From: Megalonaias nervosa
Lineage: Eukaryota; Mollusca; Bivalvia; Unionida; Unionidae
Assembly: GCA_016617855.1 (NCBI GenBank)
Contig: JAECUM010003716.1
Span: 101,168 to 165,167 of the forward strand
Direction: 5' to 3'
DNA length: 64,000 bases
The position numbers were made by a program, and so were the translations under genes. The notes under the pieces were generated by a model, which was not told where the DNA came from, searched no databases, and saw nothing but the letters and a program-made list of their open reading frames with translations. Below, one piece after another: positions 51,487 to 63,736 of this stretch. Position 1 is the stretch's first letter, and each line of letters starts with the position of its first letter.

Positions 51487-54400
51487 ACCTCCCTAATTCA
51501 GTTCTCCCAAAGATGAAAATTCATCTTTTCTGTCTCCATTATATACATAAAGGGCAATCACTCTTGCCTATTACCTCCTTGCGGACGAAAGGTGGTGCTA
51601 GTTTGGAGTTTTTGCTGTGAATTGACAATATTGTTCACATGCCTCCTGAAATCCATTGGAAATTTGTGCGACAGGTGGTATACCTTACTTTTTCAATTTT
51701 GACCATCATGATGTGAATTTTTCACTAATGCATACATAGTTTCTGACTGCATGGCTGTATACGGCTACAATGTACTACAGTGGTTTCCAATCCCTGGGTC
51801 ACAAGAACATTCTGAAGGGTTGCCAGAATTTCTTTTGAAGGTGGCAAAACTTACGAAAATGTGGAAATGGGATTGTGAAGTTCAGAAAAAATATAATTTA
51901 GGTTCACTGCCATAAAGAGGCTGGACACCAATGTTTTAATAGAACATGTTGAGGATTGTATTTGTGCACACTATTTACTTATCACCCTTAGTATAGCGAG
52001 TGTCTCGGGGGTTATTAACTTAGTTAATTGTTCATTTCTTTTTTTCTTTTTTTATTCTTAATTTGTCATTATAGTTAATTCTGAAACAACAAAGTGTACT
52101 AAATGCAAGAATTCAAAGCCAGTGAGTGGCTTGTGTCTCATCTGTATAAAATGTACATCACTGGCTACTTGCAGCATGTGCACCAACTGGTTGGAGAATA
52201 CATGGTCAAAAATTCTAAAGATAACTGCAAGAAACAGTGAGCGATATGTAAAATCTGAGGACTGAGAGTACTGATGTTGCCCACATTCATCTTTAACAAA
52301 GTTTTTGGCAGCCTGGTTGGGAGAGCCTTTGCGGCCCCTCCCCCAGTGAAGATATGATGAACTTAACCTATTGTTGCCATTACATCTGGGGAAATGGAAG
52401 AAGCTGCAACATCTGTTTACCATCTACACCTGATAATGACTCGTGCTCAGATCCCACAATGGAGTGGACTGAGAGTAGCTTTAAGACAGCAACAGATAAA
52501 TTTATGGGGTTTGTCAAACCCAGAATGTCCTCCATTCCACTCGCCCTTTTCTACACGGGCATACAGGGTAACGACCTTGGTTGATTGTAACAACAAAGAA
52601 GTCAACCCTTTTTTCTGTGAGTTGACTACCTGCATCTTTTGCAATCTTGTTGGTATAAGACCCCTCTGTCATCTTCACAAATCAACCAGCATTAGACAAG
52701 AAGTACACTGCAATCGATCTGATTTCACCTGCTTATTAATTGTTGGATAAATGTGTTCTGCTTATCACATGCAAGCTTGGTTACAATATAGTGGCCACAT
52801 CTCATTTTTGTTGGACTTGGCATCTCTGGTAACTCTCAGGTTTGCTGACATGCCAGCAGTGCTCATGCCTGTGAGTCAGTGGCTGGAATATCAAAGGTAA
52901 TTAACAGGGTGGCCCACCAAGCAATGGTGAATGCTTTGATGGCTTTAGCTCTTTTGCGAAGGGATGCATGTTATATTTAACCTTGCTAAAGCCACAACTC
53001 GCCCTGACCCTGCTAACCTCTCTCTTTTGATCACCTCTGCTATTCAGTTTCACACTTTTTCTTCCAGCTTGAACACAAATCCATGGGCATTTACAAAGCC
53101 ACTTCAAAGTTTTTTCTTCCCTGTCCGTACAACTTCATCTACATCCACAGGGATGTATTTCGATGACAACCTCCAGCAATATTCTGGTCAAAGAAAAGAA
53201 TGATCTTGTATCCCTTTTTCATCATCCAGGTTTTCTGATCAATTGGGAATCCAGTCTTTGTCTATCCCATCAGTTTGTCCATCTGGATATGTAATTTCTT
53301 GCCCTCCTCAAACTGGTACATCTTCCTCACCTTCAGGTGGTTAGAATCATCATCCTTGCAGAATCAATTTCCAACACGAAATTGATCACAACCAGGTAGT
53401 TTCTGTGACTCCTCAGATTGTTTTACGTGGCAGTGGATCTTATCCCACTGGGTCACATCTACATGCACCCTTTGCAGATGACTTTGTTGTCACAAGGGCA
53501 CCCCTTTTCCATGCTGCTTCATTGCAGAATCAGCATAAAAAGTGTGATGATACCATTCCTGGACCAGTAGCACAATCAAGGTTGGCTCGTGACAGGAAAA
53601 CCTCTTGAACAGCTGCAACTGAATGTGACCATGTGTACAGAAACAAGCACATGTTGTTGGGGAGCCCATCTGTTACCTGGTTTCAACACAGTCAGTGGCC
53701 AGTGGGAACTGAAGAACACAGATTTCCACATTATTCTCTTGGAAATGAAAGCTGTCATCAAAGCCTTTCATTTTTGGAGCAACTCTCTTCAGAGCAAGGT
53801 CATGCTCCTCATGTCAGACAATTTGGTGGTAGTACCTCCTCAAACATGTACCAAATCACCCCAAATCTGCATTGTCTGGGAATTTCACTGTTGGTCTGTA
53901 CATTGCAATATCGACATCTAGATCAGAAATATTCCCAGCAGACTCAGTGCCTTGAACAATTTTCTGTCATGGAAGGGTCAGATTCTCCATACAGAATGAT
54001 TCTTCCATTCATTGGCCCTTCATCAGATTTGCCTGCTTTGGGAGTGTCCGATGATCGATCTTTTTTTGCAACCCTGTGGAATTACAAACTGCTCACTATT
54101 TCTCCAGTACCAGATCCTCTGTGCAGTTTTCACTGGATTCGCCCAGAAATTTTATGTGTTAAGATATTATTTCTTCTTCCCAGATGGTTGTGCTGCTCAC
54201 AGGTTAGTATAGTGGGTTAACCTTCATATGCGGGAATCCCATCCTCTTCTCTCAGATGTTAACCATGGTAGAGGTAAAATGCTCAGCATTTCCTCTGTCT
54301 ATTACTTATTCTCCTAATGTTAAGGTGATTGAGAAAGTATTTGAAGGAAAAGCAGACTTTTCAGTAAATTATGTTCCTCGTAGAATCCTTACTCGATCAC

Positions 54401-54571
54401 ATTACTTTAATACCCTCCCAGTAATGTGAGCATCCTGTTACATGATGTTCTGCTCAGCTTAGTGTCACCTGTCAGCTGTAAGGGGAGATAATATGCAAAG
54501 AGTTATTGTCCTCCGTTTAATATAGAAGAGATGAATTTTCATCTTTGGGAGGGCTGGATTCAGGAGGTGGT
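51487..54571 (+). mobile_element. Decayed DIRS-like retroelement with ~110-bp inverted ends
   Basis: The left arm (51487-51600) and right arm (54463-54571) are inverted copies: both hold GATGAATTTTCATC next to CTTTGGGAG, TAATATGCAAAGAGT or TAATAGGCAAGAGT, and CACCT. Between them on the + strand: a Cys-rich segment near 52080-52240 (CTKCKNSKPVSGLC); an RT palm with PWAFTKPLQSFFFPVR and YFDD (53156-53167); GFLINWESSLCLSHQFVHLD near 53235-53290; an RNase H-like WGAHLLPGFNTVSGQWEL and LEMKAV stretch (53660-53750); and PMIDLF near 54045. Frames change repeatedly and stops are many, so it is dead. No tyrosine recombinase was recognised. Confidence 0.75.
51779..51936. mobile_element. Possible hAT MITE inside the DIRS-like element
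   Basis: Starts CAGTGGTTTCCAATCCCTGG then GTCACAAG and GGGTTGCC, the classic hAT MITE opening. The right end (AGGCTGGACACCAATG) is only a weak inverted match. Confidence 0.4.
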
Positions 54572-54619
54572 AGGACTTGTATGTTAATATGATTAGGTAA
54601 GTATTCAGGGAGAAACAAT

Positions 54620-55110
54620 TCACTGAAACATTTACTCTCTTTGATGAGTACAGTTATGAGCAAGACCTATGCATATTAATGAAATGATTTGCATCTGATT
54701 CATTGAGCTTGTCATCACTTTACCAACTCTATTTCTAATCATAATTTTATCAAATAGACTTATATCATTGCATCTGATTCATGGAGCTTGTCATCACTTT
54801 ACCAACTCTATTTCTAATCATAATTTTATCAGATAGGCTTATATCATCAGGATATATAATGTTTTACTATGAGCAAGATCTGTGCTTATTAATTAGGTGA
54901 TCTTGCATAGGATTAGCTGTGCTTCTTACCACATGAGATACTATTTCTGACCCATATTTAATCATACTTGACAAATAGGCTCAAATTGTCAGGGTGTTTG
55001 ATTATTTTTATTATGAGTGAAATTTTTGAATGTATTTGTAATATTGCATCTGATCCAATTTCTGTTAAACTGGTTAAATAGGTTTATATCATAAGAATAT
55101 TTTTGATCAT
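54620..55110. repeat. GGCTGAGCTTGTTACCAC repeat family, block 3
   Basis: Monomers with GATGAGTACAGTTATGAGCA, TGAGCTTGTCATCACTTTAC and CCAACTCTATTTCTAATCAT; the last two phrases are duplicated within 80 bp. Confidence 0.75.
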
Positions 55111-55225
55111 GCACAAGAAACTACACATGTTAATTATGCCTTTATCATTAGAAACAGTTTGAATCAGGATATAGTAAAATAGGTAAATCAATGCGATATA
55201 AGGTTTGGAAGATAGTTTAAACAGG

Positions 55226-55372
55226 ATGAGGGAGCCATGATTGCTCATTTGGTAGAACATCAGACTCCAAATCCTAGGGTTGTGGGTTTGATACTTAACC
55301 AAACCAGCCCTGGTGGACTGTCTCAGTGAGTCCTTGGTAAAGACAGTTGCTTGCAATTTTGTCAGCATGATA
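55226..55372 (+). repeat. tRNA-derived SINE, family 3
   Basis: Head GGGAGCCATGATTGCTCATT, TGGTAGAACATCAGACTCC and a B-box-like GTGGGTTTGATAC, then a short A-rich tail (AAAAAAATAAATAAGC). Resembles a tRNA with an A-box TTGGTAGAACAT. Confidence 0.7.
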
Positions 55373-56149
55373 GAGTAAGTAATGGGTTCAAAGTACTATT
55401 GAAAAAAATAAATAAGCAAATAAGACTGCTTAGTGAAATGGTCAGCTGTTAAATCATGTAAGGCAGGTGAATGTCATCAGACCAACTTGGATCTCTTGTT
55501 TGTATATGTCAGAAATGGGCTGTTTTCACATGTTGCAGACTGCATATTAATGAAAGAAAGTGACTGTTTGAGCAATGTGAAATTATGTTTCCAGCCAGAA
55601 CATTTTAGAAATAAATTTTATGAATAGAATTTGACATTTTTGCCCATGAACAAAAAAATAATTTGAATGTACCTTGGCTTATTGCTTGTGTCATCAAAGT
55701 CATTAACAATATTTTGTTTTGATGTTGATATGCTTGCTGATCAAAGTTTTACTATAAAAATTGATGTGTGCTTCAAACCAAAATTATTTACCCTTTATGA
55801 AAACTTTGTATGTAATTGTGTTATATCAAAATATATATATTATTTGTAAATGTTTTCTTTCTGCCCATATCTGATTCTGTCAGTCTCAAGTTTCTGTTCT
55901 CATCCTGCACATGAAATATCTGCATGTCCATCTTAAAGCCACTATAAATATAAGCTAGATCTCCTTAATTGACATGCCAGTAGAGGTAAATACTTGCATA
56001 TATCCTGTAATATTTATTACTGTATGAGAAATGTGAAATTTGCATGTATGTATGTTTATTTTGAGAGATTGATACAGGTTATTAGTTGGTTGTACAATTT
56101 TTATTATTATTTAGTTTCCTTTTTTTGTTTCTACAGGAGATCTTGTTTT
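55373..56149. other. No recognisable feature
   Basis: AT-rich; short open frames without similarity to anything known to me. Confidence 0.5.
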
Positions 56150-56490
56150 ATGAATGCATGTATTGATTTTGATGGTATGAATGCATAAATCTCTTTAGGT
56201 GGTATTAATGCATATATTTCTTTTGATGCTTTGAATGCATATATCTATTTTGATGGTATAGATAGGTGCCCCATTTGTGATGGTATGTCTTTATGTATCT
56301 GTTTTAAGTGGTTTAAATACATGTACCTATTTGACGGTTTGAATGCATGTGTCTTGATGGTTTGAATGCATGGGTCTGTTTTGATGGTTTGAATGCATGT
56401 GTCTTGATGGTTTGAATGCATGGGTACCTATGCCTATTTTGATGGTTTGAGCACATGTACCTATTTTGATGGCGTGGCTGCCTGTACCTG
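56150..56490. repeat. TTGATGGTTTGAATGCATG tandem repeat
   Basis: Variable units of about 22-40 bp built on TTTTGATGGTTTGAATGCAT and then GTGTCT. Roughly ten copies, best ordered at 56330-56430. Confidence 0.9.
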
Positions 56491-56929
56491 TTGTGACAAT
56501 TTTATTTTCGTGAATTGATGTACAAATTTATCCTTGTTTATAATTTTTAACTACATAACTGGTTTTTATCCTATGGAATCAACATGAATCTGAGTTTATT
56601 TTTGTTATTGTTTTAAATTTTACCTATATTGAACATCAACAGCAAATTTGGTTCTTAAAGTTTACCCTTGTTTGGAAAATTTCTGTCAGCTTTTGTTTAT
56701 TGATAAAGTTAGGCAGTCATGCCAAACCCTTCTTCTTTTTGAGTTGTTTTGTAGATTATCTCCCCTTATCTGTAACCATTTGCTATCTGCTACTCTCAAG
56801 TCACTTATGATCTGATTATTTCAATATCAATCAGAAATTTGTAAATTTTTTTATTAGCTTCATGGATTATGTAGTTTTTCGTAGAAGTCAACCCATTTAT
56901 GCCCAGCTACCATTGTACTCCAAATACTA

Positions 56930-57432
56930 TGCTTTGTTCTCAGTTTTGGTTTGATTATATTGATTATCATGATTATATCCTACACAGTTTTGGTTTGCAT
57001 ATTGATATATTATGATTTTATCCTACACACAGTTTTTGGTTTGGATATTGATACATTATGATTATATCCTACACTCACTTTTGGGTTCAGTATTGATACA
57101 TTGCGATTATATCCTGCACACAGTTTTGGTTTGGATATTGATGCATTGTGGTTATATACTGCCCTCACTTTTGGGTTCGATATTGATACATTATGATTAT
57201 ATTGTACACACAATTTTAGTTTGGATATTTATACATTATGATTATATCCTACACAGTTTTGTTTTGGATATTGATACATTATGATTTTATCCTACACTCA
57301 CTTTTGTATTTGATATTGATACAATATGATTATATCCTACAGACAGTTTTGGTTTGGATATTGATACATTATGATTATATCCTACACAGTTTTATTTTGG
57401 ATATTGATACATTAGGATTTTATCCTACACAT
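56930..57432. repeat. 43-45-bp minisatellite, ~12 copies
   Basis: The unit is of type TATCCTACACAGTTTTGGTT followed by TGGATATTGATACATTATGAT. Two alternating variants exist: ACACAGTTTTGGTTTGG and ACTCACTTTTGGGTTCG. Open frames through it are a by-product. Confidence 0.95.
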
Positions 57433-59270
57433 TGTTAGATTTATCTTATTTAAGCAAATTATTTGTTAAGGAATTATTATTTTTTTTGCAAACTTATGAA
57501 TGTTATACTTCTAAATCAGTTTTTTTTCTTCAGATTTTTAATACTTAGTAAATAAAGAATATATGAGGAAAAAGATTCCAAAATTATAAATTCAGATTTT
57601 TATTTCATTTTAATTTAATAATTGTTTCATTTAAATTTGTTTGCTATGTGACAACTACAGAGACGTGATGATAAAATGATTTTGGAAGAATTGGAGTAAA
57701 ACTTTAGTTAAACAGATAATACTTCTCCAGATATTTTGGTGATAAGGATCAATGGAGTGTACCTTGAAGTAGCAATTTATTATTTGTAAATTTATCCATA
57801 ATGCAAACAACTAGACAAATTCATTAACATTTTTTTTGGACTGTCAGACTGTATTTGTCTTTATAGGATTTAATATGGTACACATATTCAATATTGTACA
57901 GCTTTATGGTATTTTAAGCACTTCGATTGATGGCCCAGCATGTGCTTATGAACTAAACATTTACTGTACTTGTGATTGATTCTTTAGATTTAAGACAATA
58001 GTACATTCTAATAATGGTGCTTAGTGGCAGTTTGGAACATTAGGTGAAGATAGCTATCTGTCTTCATACTGCAAGATAACATCTATTGTCTGTTGTTGCT
58101 TTGTTCGTTACAGGATTATTGACTGTCAGTATTTGTGCTTAATTACATTTATTCCATCATTTGGTCTAATGTTCAGATTTTAAAATTTTTAGCATAAAGT
58201 GGCATGTATATGAATGTTTTCTTACAATAAAAATTGTCATCCTAATACCAGTTAAAAGTCTGACTTCAAGACTGTTTTTAGAAGTAGAGCATGTTATATC
58301 TTGGTGTGGTATGTCTCTTCATCAGTTAACATTTTCTTGCCAGCTATATCACTTTTGAACCCCAAAAAAAGATATTTTGTTATAATTTTACCCAATTGTA
58401 CATCGGGGTTCACACAACCCTGGAAAAACCTGAGAAAAAAAAAAATTGTCAGGGGAAAAAAATTGTGTCATGGAAAGTAATGGAAATGACCACAAATTGA
58501 AAAGCCCATTCACTTGCTTGTCAGTATGTTGTGTTAAGGTGGATGGATCAAATGGCTATTAATGGAGGAGGCCATCTGGACAACAAAGCAAATTATGTGT
58601 TTATCTTTCCTATTGTGTCCATCAATATTATAATTATTTACTGTGTACAGATCCAGCTATGCAGCATTTTTATTATAAACATTAAAGAATTTAGTCCTGG
58701 ACAATTAGAAGAGTCATGCAGTTGTGGGTGGGGGGAGGAATCAGATTTGTATAGGAGCCCTGGTGTACACTTTGCCAGCATCAGGTTCTATCTTTGACAG
58801 ATAGGATCACAACTATGCTTTTTATACCATTTCCATGTCTTCTCTTATTCTGGGGGGTGGGGGCTGATATACCAGATTGAATCCATACACAAATTTCCAT
58901 GGTCTTGTAAGTAGTATTTCATAGGTCACATACAGCTGCCAAGCTCAAAATTCAAGGTTACAGCTCAGATATTTTATTTTTACTACAGATAAAATTTGTT
59001 TTCATAGAAAATACAGTGCCTCCTGTTGAATATAATCATCTCCATTTATTTCATCATTTGTTTTAAGCAACATATTTGCTTTTCAACTTTTATACTCCTA
59101 ATGAAAATTTGAAGAAACTTGTCTTACAAGCATTACTCAACTCTTAAGTGCTACTAGACACATCCAGGTGCCATACTTAAAGGTCAGGGTCACTGCCAAA
59201 TGAACATGCATTTTAAGTTGCCAAAAGATAATCACAATGCCTGTCTCAATTATATGGGGTGTAATTCAGG
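57433..59270. other. No recognisable feature apart from a short repeat word
   Basis: Near 58400 the AACCCTGGAAAAACCTGAG word and a following ATGGAAAGTAATGGAAATG resemble a dispersed repeat seen in animal genomes; borders not found. Nothing else. Confidence 0.4.
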
Positions 59271-59327
59271 CCATACTAGCAATGGGCAACTGTCCCTGTC
59301 AAACAAATTAATCAGTCAAATGAGAGT

Positions 59328-59582
59328 GTGGAAACTCACCAGCAAAAGATAGATTCTGTTGGTGTAACTGCCACCAATGCCTCATTTGACAGCTTCCTAT
59401 TAGCAGAGAGGTATGAAGCAGAGAAAGAAGAAGAAAATAAGGCAGGTCAGATCATTATGGGCTTCAGAAATGCTGCCAGGGCACTCGAGTGCATGAATCG
59501 TACAAAATTTGTTCAGCTTGATACACTTGAAGAGCAGCAATGCCTGAGAACTTCACAAATTTGTTTAAAGTCATGCATATAA
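59328..59582 (+). other. Coding-like fragment of unknown identity
   Basis: An 84-codon open frame with non-random composition: SFDSFLLAERYEAEKEEE, IIMGFRNAARALECMNRTKF and LDTLEEQQCLRTSQICLKSC, then a TAA. It starts at GTG here; the frame is open further upstream to about 59290, so a spliced exon or retrocopy fragment is possible. The helical, charged character suggests a real protein source. I do not recognise the family. No partner exon was found. Confidence 0.35.
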
Positions 59583-60975
59583 AAATGTACTCAGCACAGC
59601 AGACAATTTTTACTTGAGTGTTAACTCTTAAAGTGCATGTAACAACATTAGTTATGCTAATGGTAGAGGTCTCCAGATGCTTATTGTGGGGTGCCTTATT
59701 TCATATTGGCAACTGTTTACACATTGGGGTACTTTAGCTGACATATTTGGTTGTTAAACTAAATTTGTTGGCACATTGGGCCATGGAAGAAGCATTTTGT
59801 TATAGTTTTAACTTTACGTTCATCAAGGAAGTTGTACAAATCCTTGTTTAAAATACAGACTACCTAGCAAAAACAATTTGGCTGACTCCCAACATGGTTC
59901 ATCTTCAGATAATAATTTCGGTCACCAATACTTCCTGATGATAGCAATGATGACAATGATTTGCTAAGTTTTGAAGTATATTAGATTATTGGAACTGGGA
60001 ACGTTTTACTGGAAATACCATGAGTGATTTTGAACCCAAATATGATGTTGAATATGAGTCCGGTGTACATGAGGGATGGGCAAAAACGGATGGCATGCTG
60101 GTCAACACCCTATTCAACAGTATTTTGCGATGTAGAAAAGGCAGAATACCAAGCCTATTTATAATACAGGCAGGTTAAAAATAGAGCGCTGTTTTCATTT
60201 CTTTTCTCAAGCAGTTAGCCCCAAGAGATCTCCTTCAAGTTATATAGTTATGAAAGAGTGAAGATGAACAGAAAAAAATAATAATCTAAAAAAAATATTA
60301 AAAAGTAAGGATATTTATTTGATCAAAATAACTGTTTGAACAAGCACACTATGGCATTGATGGATTTAAAACTAATACAGCATCATGGGACACATAAGAA
60401 TCTGTCATACTAGTCAGCAACATGTTGATTCAAAGTAAAACTTTGGCAGAGCTCATATTAGTGAATAATTTTATTTTGGAGCAGAGATATCCAAGACACA
60501 ATACCTATGAGCTTTGGAAAATTGTACATAACCATAAAGAACAGTTTCCCAGCTTTTTCTAGCTAGCTATGCATATACCCTTTCAGACAGCAGAATGAAA
60601 GAGGTTTCTCAACACAGAACACTATTCATACACATAAAGTAGTGATAAATCTCGAAATAACATATTAGTGCTTATTCAGCCAGGGGTGATATTTTGAGGA
60701 TTTTAATTTCAATAGTGCGCTAACAGTGGAGCAGGAAGAAAGAGGCAGATATTTAGGTGCTAGGTAAATATTGAGCTATAGTTGTTTGCCCCCCCCCCCC
60801 CCACTTATTTTGGCAACAGAGGTGGAGGTCACACATTTAGATAATCCCTGCAGCATCTTGGAGTGGGGGGGGGGGGTTCACATGCAGCACCAACACTTCC
60901 ATTACCTCCACAACTGGAACATGTCTTCTCAGCAGTACCTCCAGGGCCAATACGTTCATGTTAGAGAGTCATATC
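59583..60975. other. No firm feature
   Basis: Includes poly-C (60788-60802) and poly-G (60865-60877) runs. A weak hAT dimerisation-like reading at 60570-60660 is not sufficient for a call. Confidence 0.4.
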
Positions 60976-61690
60976 CTAGTACTGATTATGGTGGTCTTTC
61001 GTGGAATAGCCAGTACCAAACTTTGGTATCAGATGCCAGTTGACTACAGACAACACTGCCTCTGATGCAGTGTGAACTTTCATTGGTGGGTTCCAGAGCA
61101 GGATACAGTGATCTGTTTTCCCAGTATATCTGGTCCTGTCTTCATGACACAGATAGTTCCCAACAACCAGTCTCAGCACAGACTCAACTTTTTTATTTCT
61201 GATAATGGCATCGAAAAAAATTCTATATCCAGTACAGGACTCCTGGAAGTATTTTGGACTGACACGAGACAGGTATGGCCCTGGCTCTGACTTGACTCCA
61301 TCACGACCCAACACTGTCTACGTTGTTGCTTCAGTATCTTATGCCCAGTACCACTTCCGGCCATTGAAGATTTGCCGCATGAACATTTGGAGACTGTCGC
61401 CACTTGGCACGATCCCCAGTCTTCTTAACTGTTTATCATTGTTGACATGGCAGAAGGCGTCCGTATCACCCCATTCTAATGTCTATGAAGACTCGGCACT
61501 TTTGAGGTCCATAGAAAACTCAGCCTTCCACCTGTCGATCAAAGAAGGTTTCTGGCTTCTGCTGCCAGTTTTACCTGCCTCGTACTCCATCATTAGCAAC
61601 AAAGTTTCCACATCTGGCCAAGAAAGAGGACGGATATTCAAGCATCTAATACTGTCTGTCAAGTTGCTAGTTTATTGTTTAGAGAGGCAG
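60976..61690 (-). pseudogene. Decayed coding-like stretch, unidentified
   Basis: One - strand frame stays open for about 240 codons with only three stops. It reads PLSWPDVETLLLMMEYEAG, PSLIDRWKAEFSMDL, LRRLGIVPSGDSLQMFMRQI, VKSEPGPYLSRVSPKYFQES and RYTGKTDHCIL. G+C here is higher than in the neighbourhood. It lies about 650 bp from a SINE and among repeats, so an old transposon gene is one option; I cannot name the family. Competing + strand frames over 61205-61786 are less likely because they contain no recognisable motif either. Confidence 0.35.
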
Positions 61691-62333
61691 ATCATGTGTC
61701 AACAGACTTTTCTTTTTTGCAGCAATGACTTCCATCAAGTTAACAAAGCTTTTTACAGGACTTGTATGCCTACCATGAGGTTCTAGTCGTTAACAGAGAC
61801 ATTGCATGCCTGGTAATATCAAAACCCTTACCCAGCACACAACATCTGGTTCAAAATGATTTGATTTTGTCCACGCTCAATCTGGATATATATGGCTAAA
61901 TTTCAGTAATCTGAACACAACCCAGAATCTTCTGTAGGTAATCCTGCCAGTCAAACTTTGGGAGTCAGTCTTGGGGATGGCATGTGATTTGAGCAGATCA
62001 GCTTAATACATGCTTGTCAGATTCGATGTGACATCAGTGACTTTGCAGCTTGTGAAAAGAGATGACTTTCCATATTTGCCTTCTTTTGGAACACCATAAA
62101 GTCAGTTACATCACAGTTACTGTCGTCTAACCTGCTCTTTAATGTCGTCTACGGGAAGTTAGATAAGAGGTAACCCTCTCACAGGCCCAGAAACTTTGAG
62201 CTCAGCCCTTATTTCACAAGAGGTACCAGAAAAGCAGGATGGATCTCTTTCCTGCGATAACAATTCCAAGGAAAACTGATGCAAACCACGGAGACACAAG
62301 TTTCACCTCAGGCTTAGTTATTCTCACTGACAG
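61691..62333. other. Possible extension of the unidentified coding-like stretch
   Basis: On the - strand short open pieces (e.g. FDWQDYLQKILGCVQI) occur, broken by stops and frame changes. No family assignment. Confidence 0.25.
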
Positions 62334-62645
62334 GGACCACTTCGGTGGCCTAGTGGTTAGAACGTAAGCCTCGGATGCGGGAGGTTGCGGGTTCGAACCT
62401 CGGCTGAGTCATACGAAAGGCTTATAAAAAATAGTACTAACAGCTGCCTCGCTTGGCGCTCAGCATTAAGAGGTTAGTGTTAGGACTAGTCGGCCTGGTG
62501 TCAAAGTAATGTGACTAGGTGAGACATCATGCTACATGTCTGCAGCATGATGCCCCAGTGCTAGACATCACTATAAACTGCCACACTGCAGACATCATAT
62601 CGATATGACTGAAAAATTGTTAAAGCTACGTTAAAAATCCATATC
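62334..62645 (+). repeat. tRNA-derived SINE, family 2, copy 2
   Basis: Well preserved: TTCGGTGGCCTAGTGGTTAG with A-box, B-box GGGTTCGAACCTC, then GTTAGTGTTAGGACTAGTCG, AAACTGCCACACTGCAGACA and tail TTGTTAAAGCTACGTTAAAA. It carries a ~30-bp insertion (CATGCTACATGTCTGCAGCA) relative to copy 1. A CT microsatellite follows directly. Confidence 0.93.
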
Positions 62646-62648
62646 ACA

Positions 62649-62651
62649 CAC

Positions 62652-62693
<42 letters not shown>
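62649..62693. repeat. (CT)n microsatellite
   Basis: CTCTCTCTCC then CTCTCT repeats abutting the SINE tail. Confidence 0.98.
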
Positions 62694-62695
<2 letters not shown>

Positions 62696-63339
62696 ATACT
62701 CCGCCATGAAGAAAATGACACGATGATATGGCAACCTTTTCTAGTTCGGGGGGATGCCAACACTTCACCGCAGAGTAGGAAAGGCCTTGCATTAAGATGA
62801 CCCATGCAAATTATCTCAGCGGGCCTTCAAATCGCGTTCAGTTCACTTTCCACATTGTCAGCGGCATCCTTTGCTACAGATATCCCAAGATACACATTTA
62901 GAACCAATGTTCTGCAGCATGAAATAGACAATCGCGTCACAATAATCGTGGTGGAGATTTTTCAAAACGTAAACTAGCCAGTCATAGATCTAAGCAATCA
63001 TCACCTCTTCAATGAGGCACCATATCTCAGAATTGAGACAAAAACACTAGTTAGCAACGCTATTCAGGAGGGAAATTTTTGCACTCAAGATCTTCAAAAT
63101 GCGTACTTTTACATGTGAGTCCACTAGTCTTTCAAGCAATTACTGAGGTTTGCATTCAAGGATACCTGTAACGGGGGACTTAAAATATTAAAGCCTCCTT
63201 AATTGATTTGGCGATCGTTAACTAGGGAATGACCTCCCACGGTGTTATTGCCCAGCGTGGACGGACAGATGGAACGTTAACAGATAGCTGAGCAAGGCTA
63301 TTGAAAGAAATAACAACTACGAGCCCCCTTTTCCAATAA

Positions 63340-63490
63340 ATAAAAATAAATTTAATCAATTAGTACATAACCAAAATTTCACTTTCAACGAATACAACAG
63401 ATTTACTAAAATAAATGTAATCAATTGATGCATAACCAAAATTTCACTTTGTATTAATACGTGACCAAAATTTCACTTTCAATCCAACGG
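63340..63490. repeat. Short tandem repeat with ACCAAAATTTCACTTT
   Basis: ACCAAAATTTCACTTT occurs three times (about 63369, 63435 and 63465), preceded by TACATAAC, GCATAAC or TACGTG. The unit is about 30-66 bp and irregular. Confidence 0.8.
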
Positions 63491-63714
63491 ATTCACATTG
63501 ATAGAATTTAGTCGCAGTGTTCAATTTACATCATATTACGAGTGGTGAATTCTGAGTTAAATTCTACGCTTGACAGCATCACCTGCGACTGTCTCCTCTC
63601 GTCTTGTTTCCACGTCTAATGCGTGCGCTTTTGGTCCTCTTTCTGACCCCTGTGTATTCCGACCTCTCTTAGATGCGGATTTCCCCTTGACTCATAGGGT
63701 TTTCCTTTACTTAT

Positions 63715-63736
63715 CTTCTCTCTCTCTCTCTCTCGG
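63715..63736. repeat. Short (CT)n tract
   Basis: TTCTCTCTCTCTCTCTC, about 20 bases. I see no other feature in the last ~500 bases. Confidence 0.95.

Noticed and set aside
52058..52423. 121-codon open frame on the - strand
   Set aside because: It is antisense to the Cys-rich region of the DIRS-like element and has no motif of its own.
55226..55300. Possible tRNA gene
   Set aside because: A- and B-box-like words are present but no full cloverleaf could be drawn, and an A-rich tail follows; a SINE is the better call. The same reasoning applies to 46386 and 62334.
57010..57438. Repetitive open frames on both strands
   Set aside because: By-products of the 43-45-bp minisatellite; not conserved protein repeats.
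60480..60660. hAT dimerisation domain remnant (FQTAE..KRFLNTEHYS reading)
   Set aside because: Similarity is short, contains a stop, and has no upstream hAT sequence in frame.
61690..62330. Neprilysin-like (M13 peptidase) reading, from FDWQDYLQKIL
   Set aside because: One short phrase resembles the family, but the next segments do not follow the M13 order and frames change; likely coincidence.
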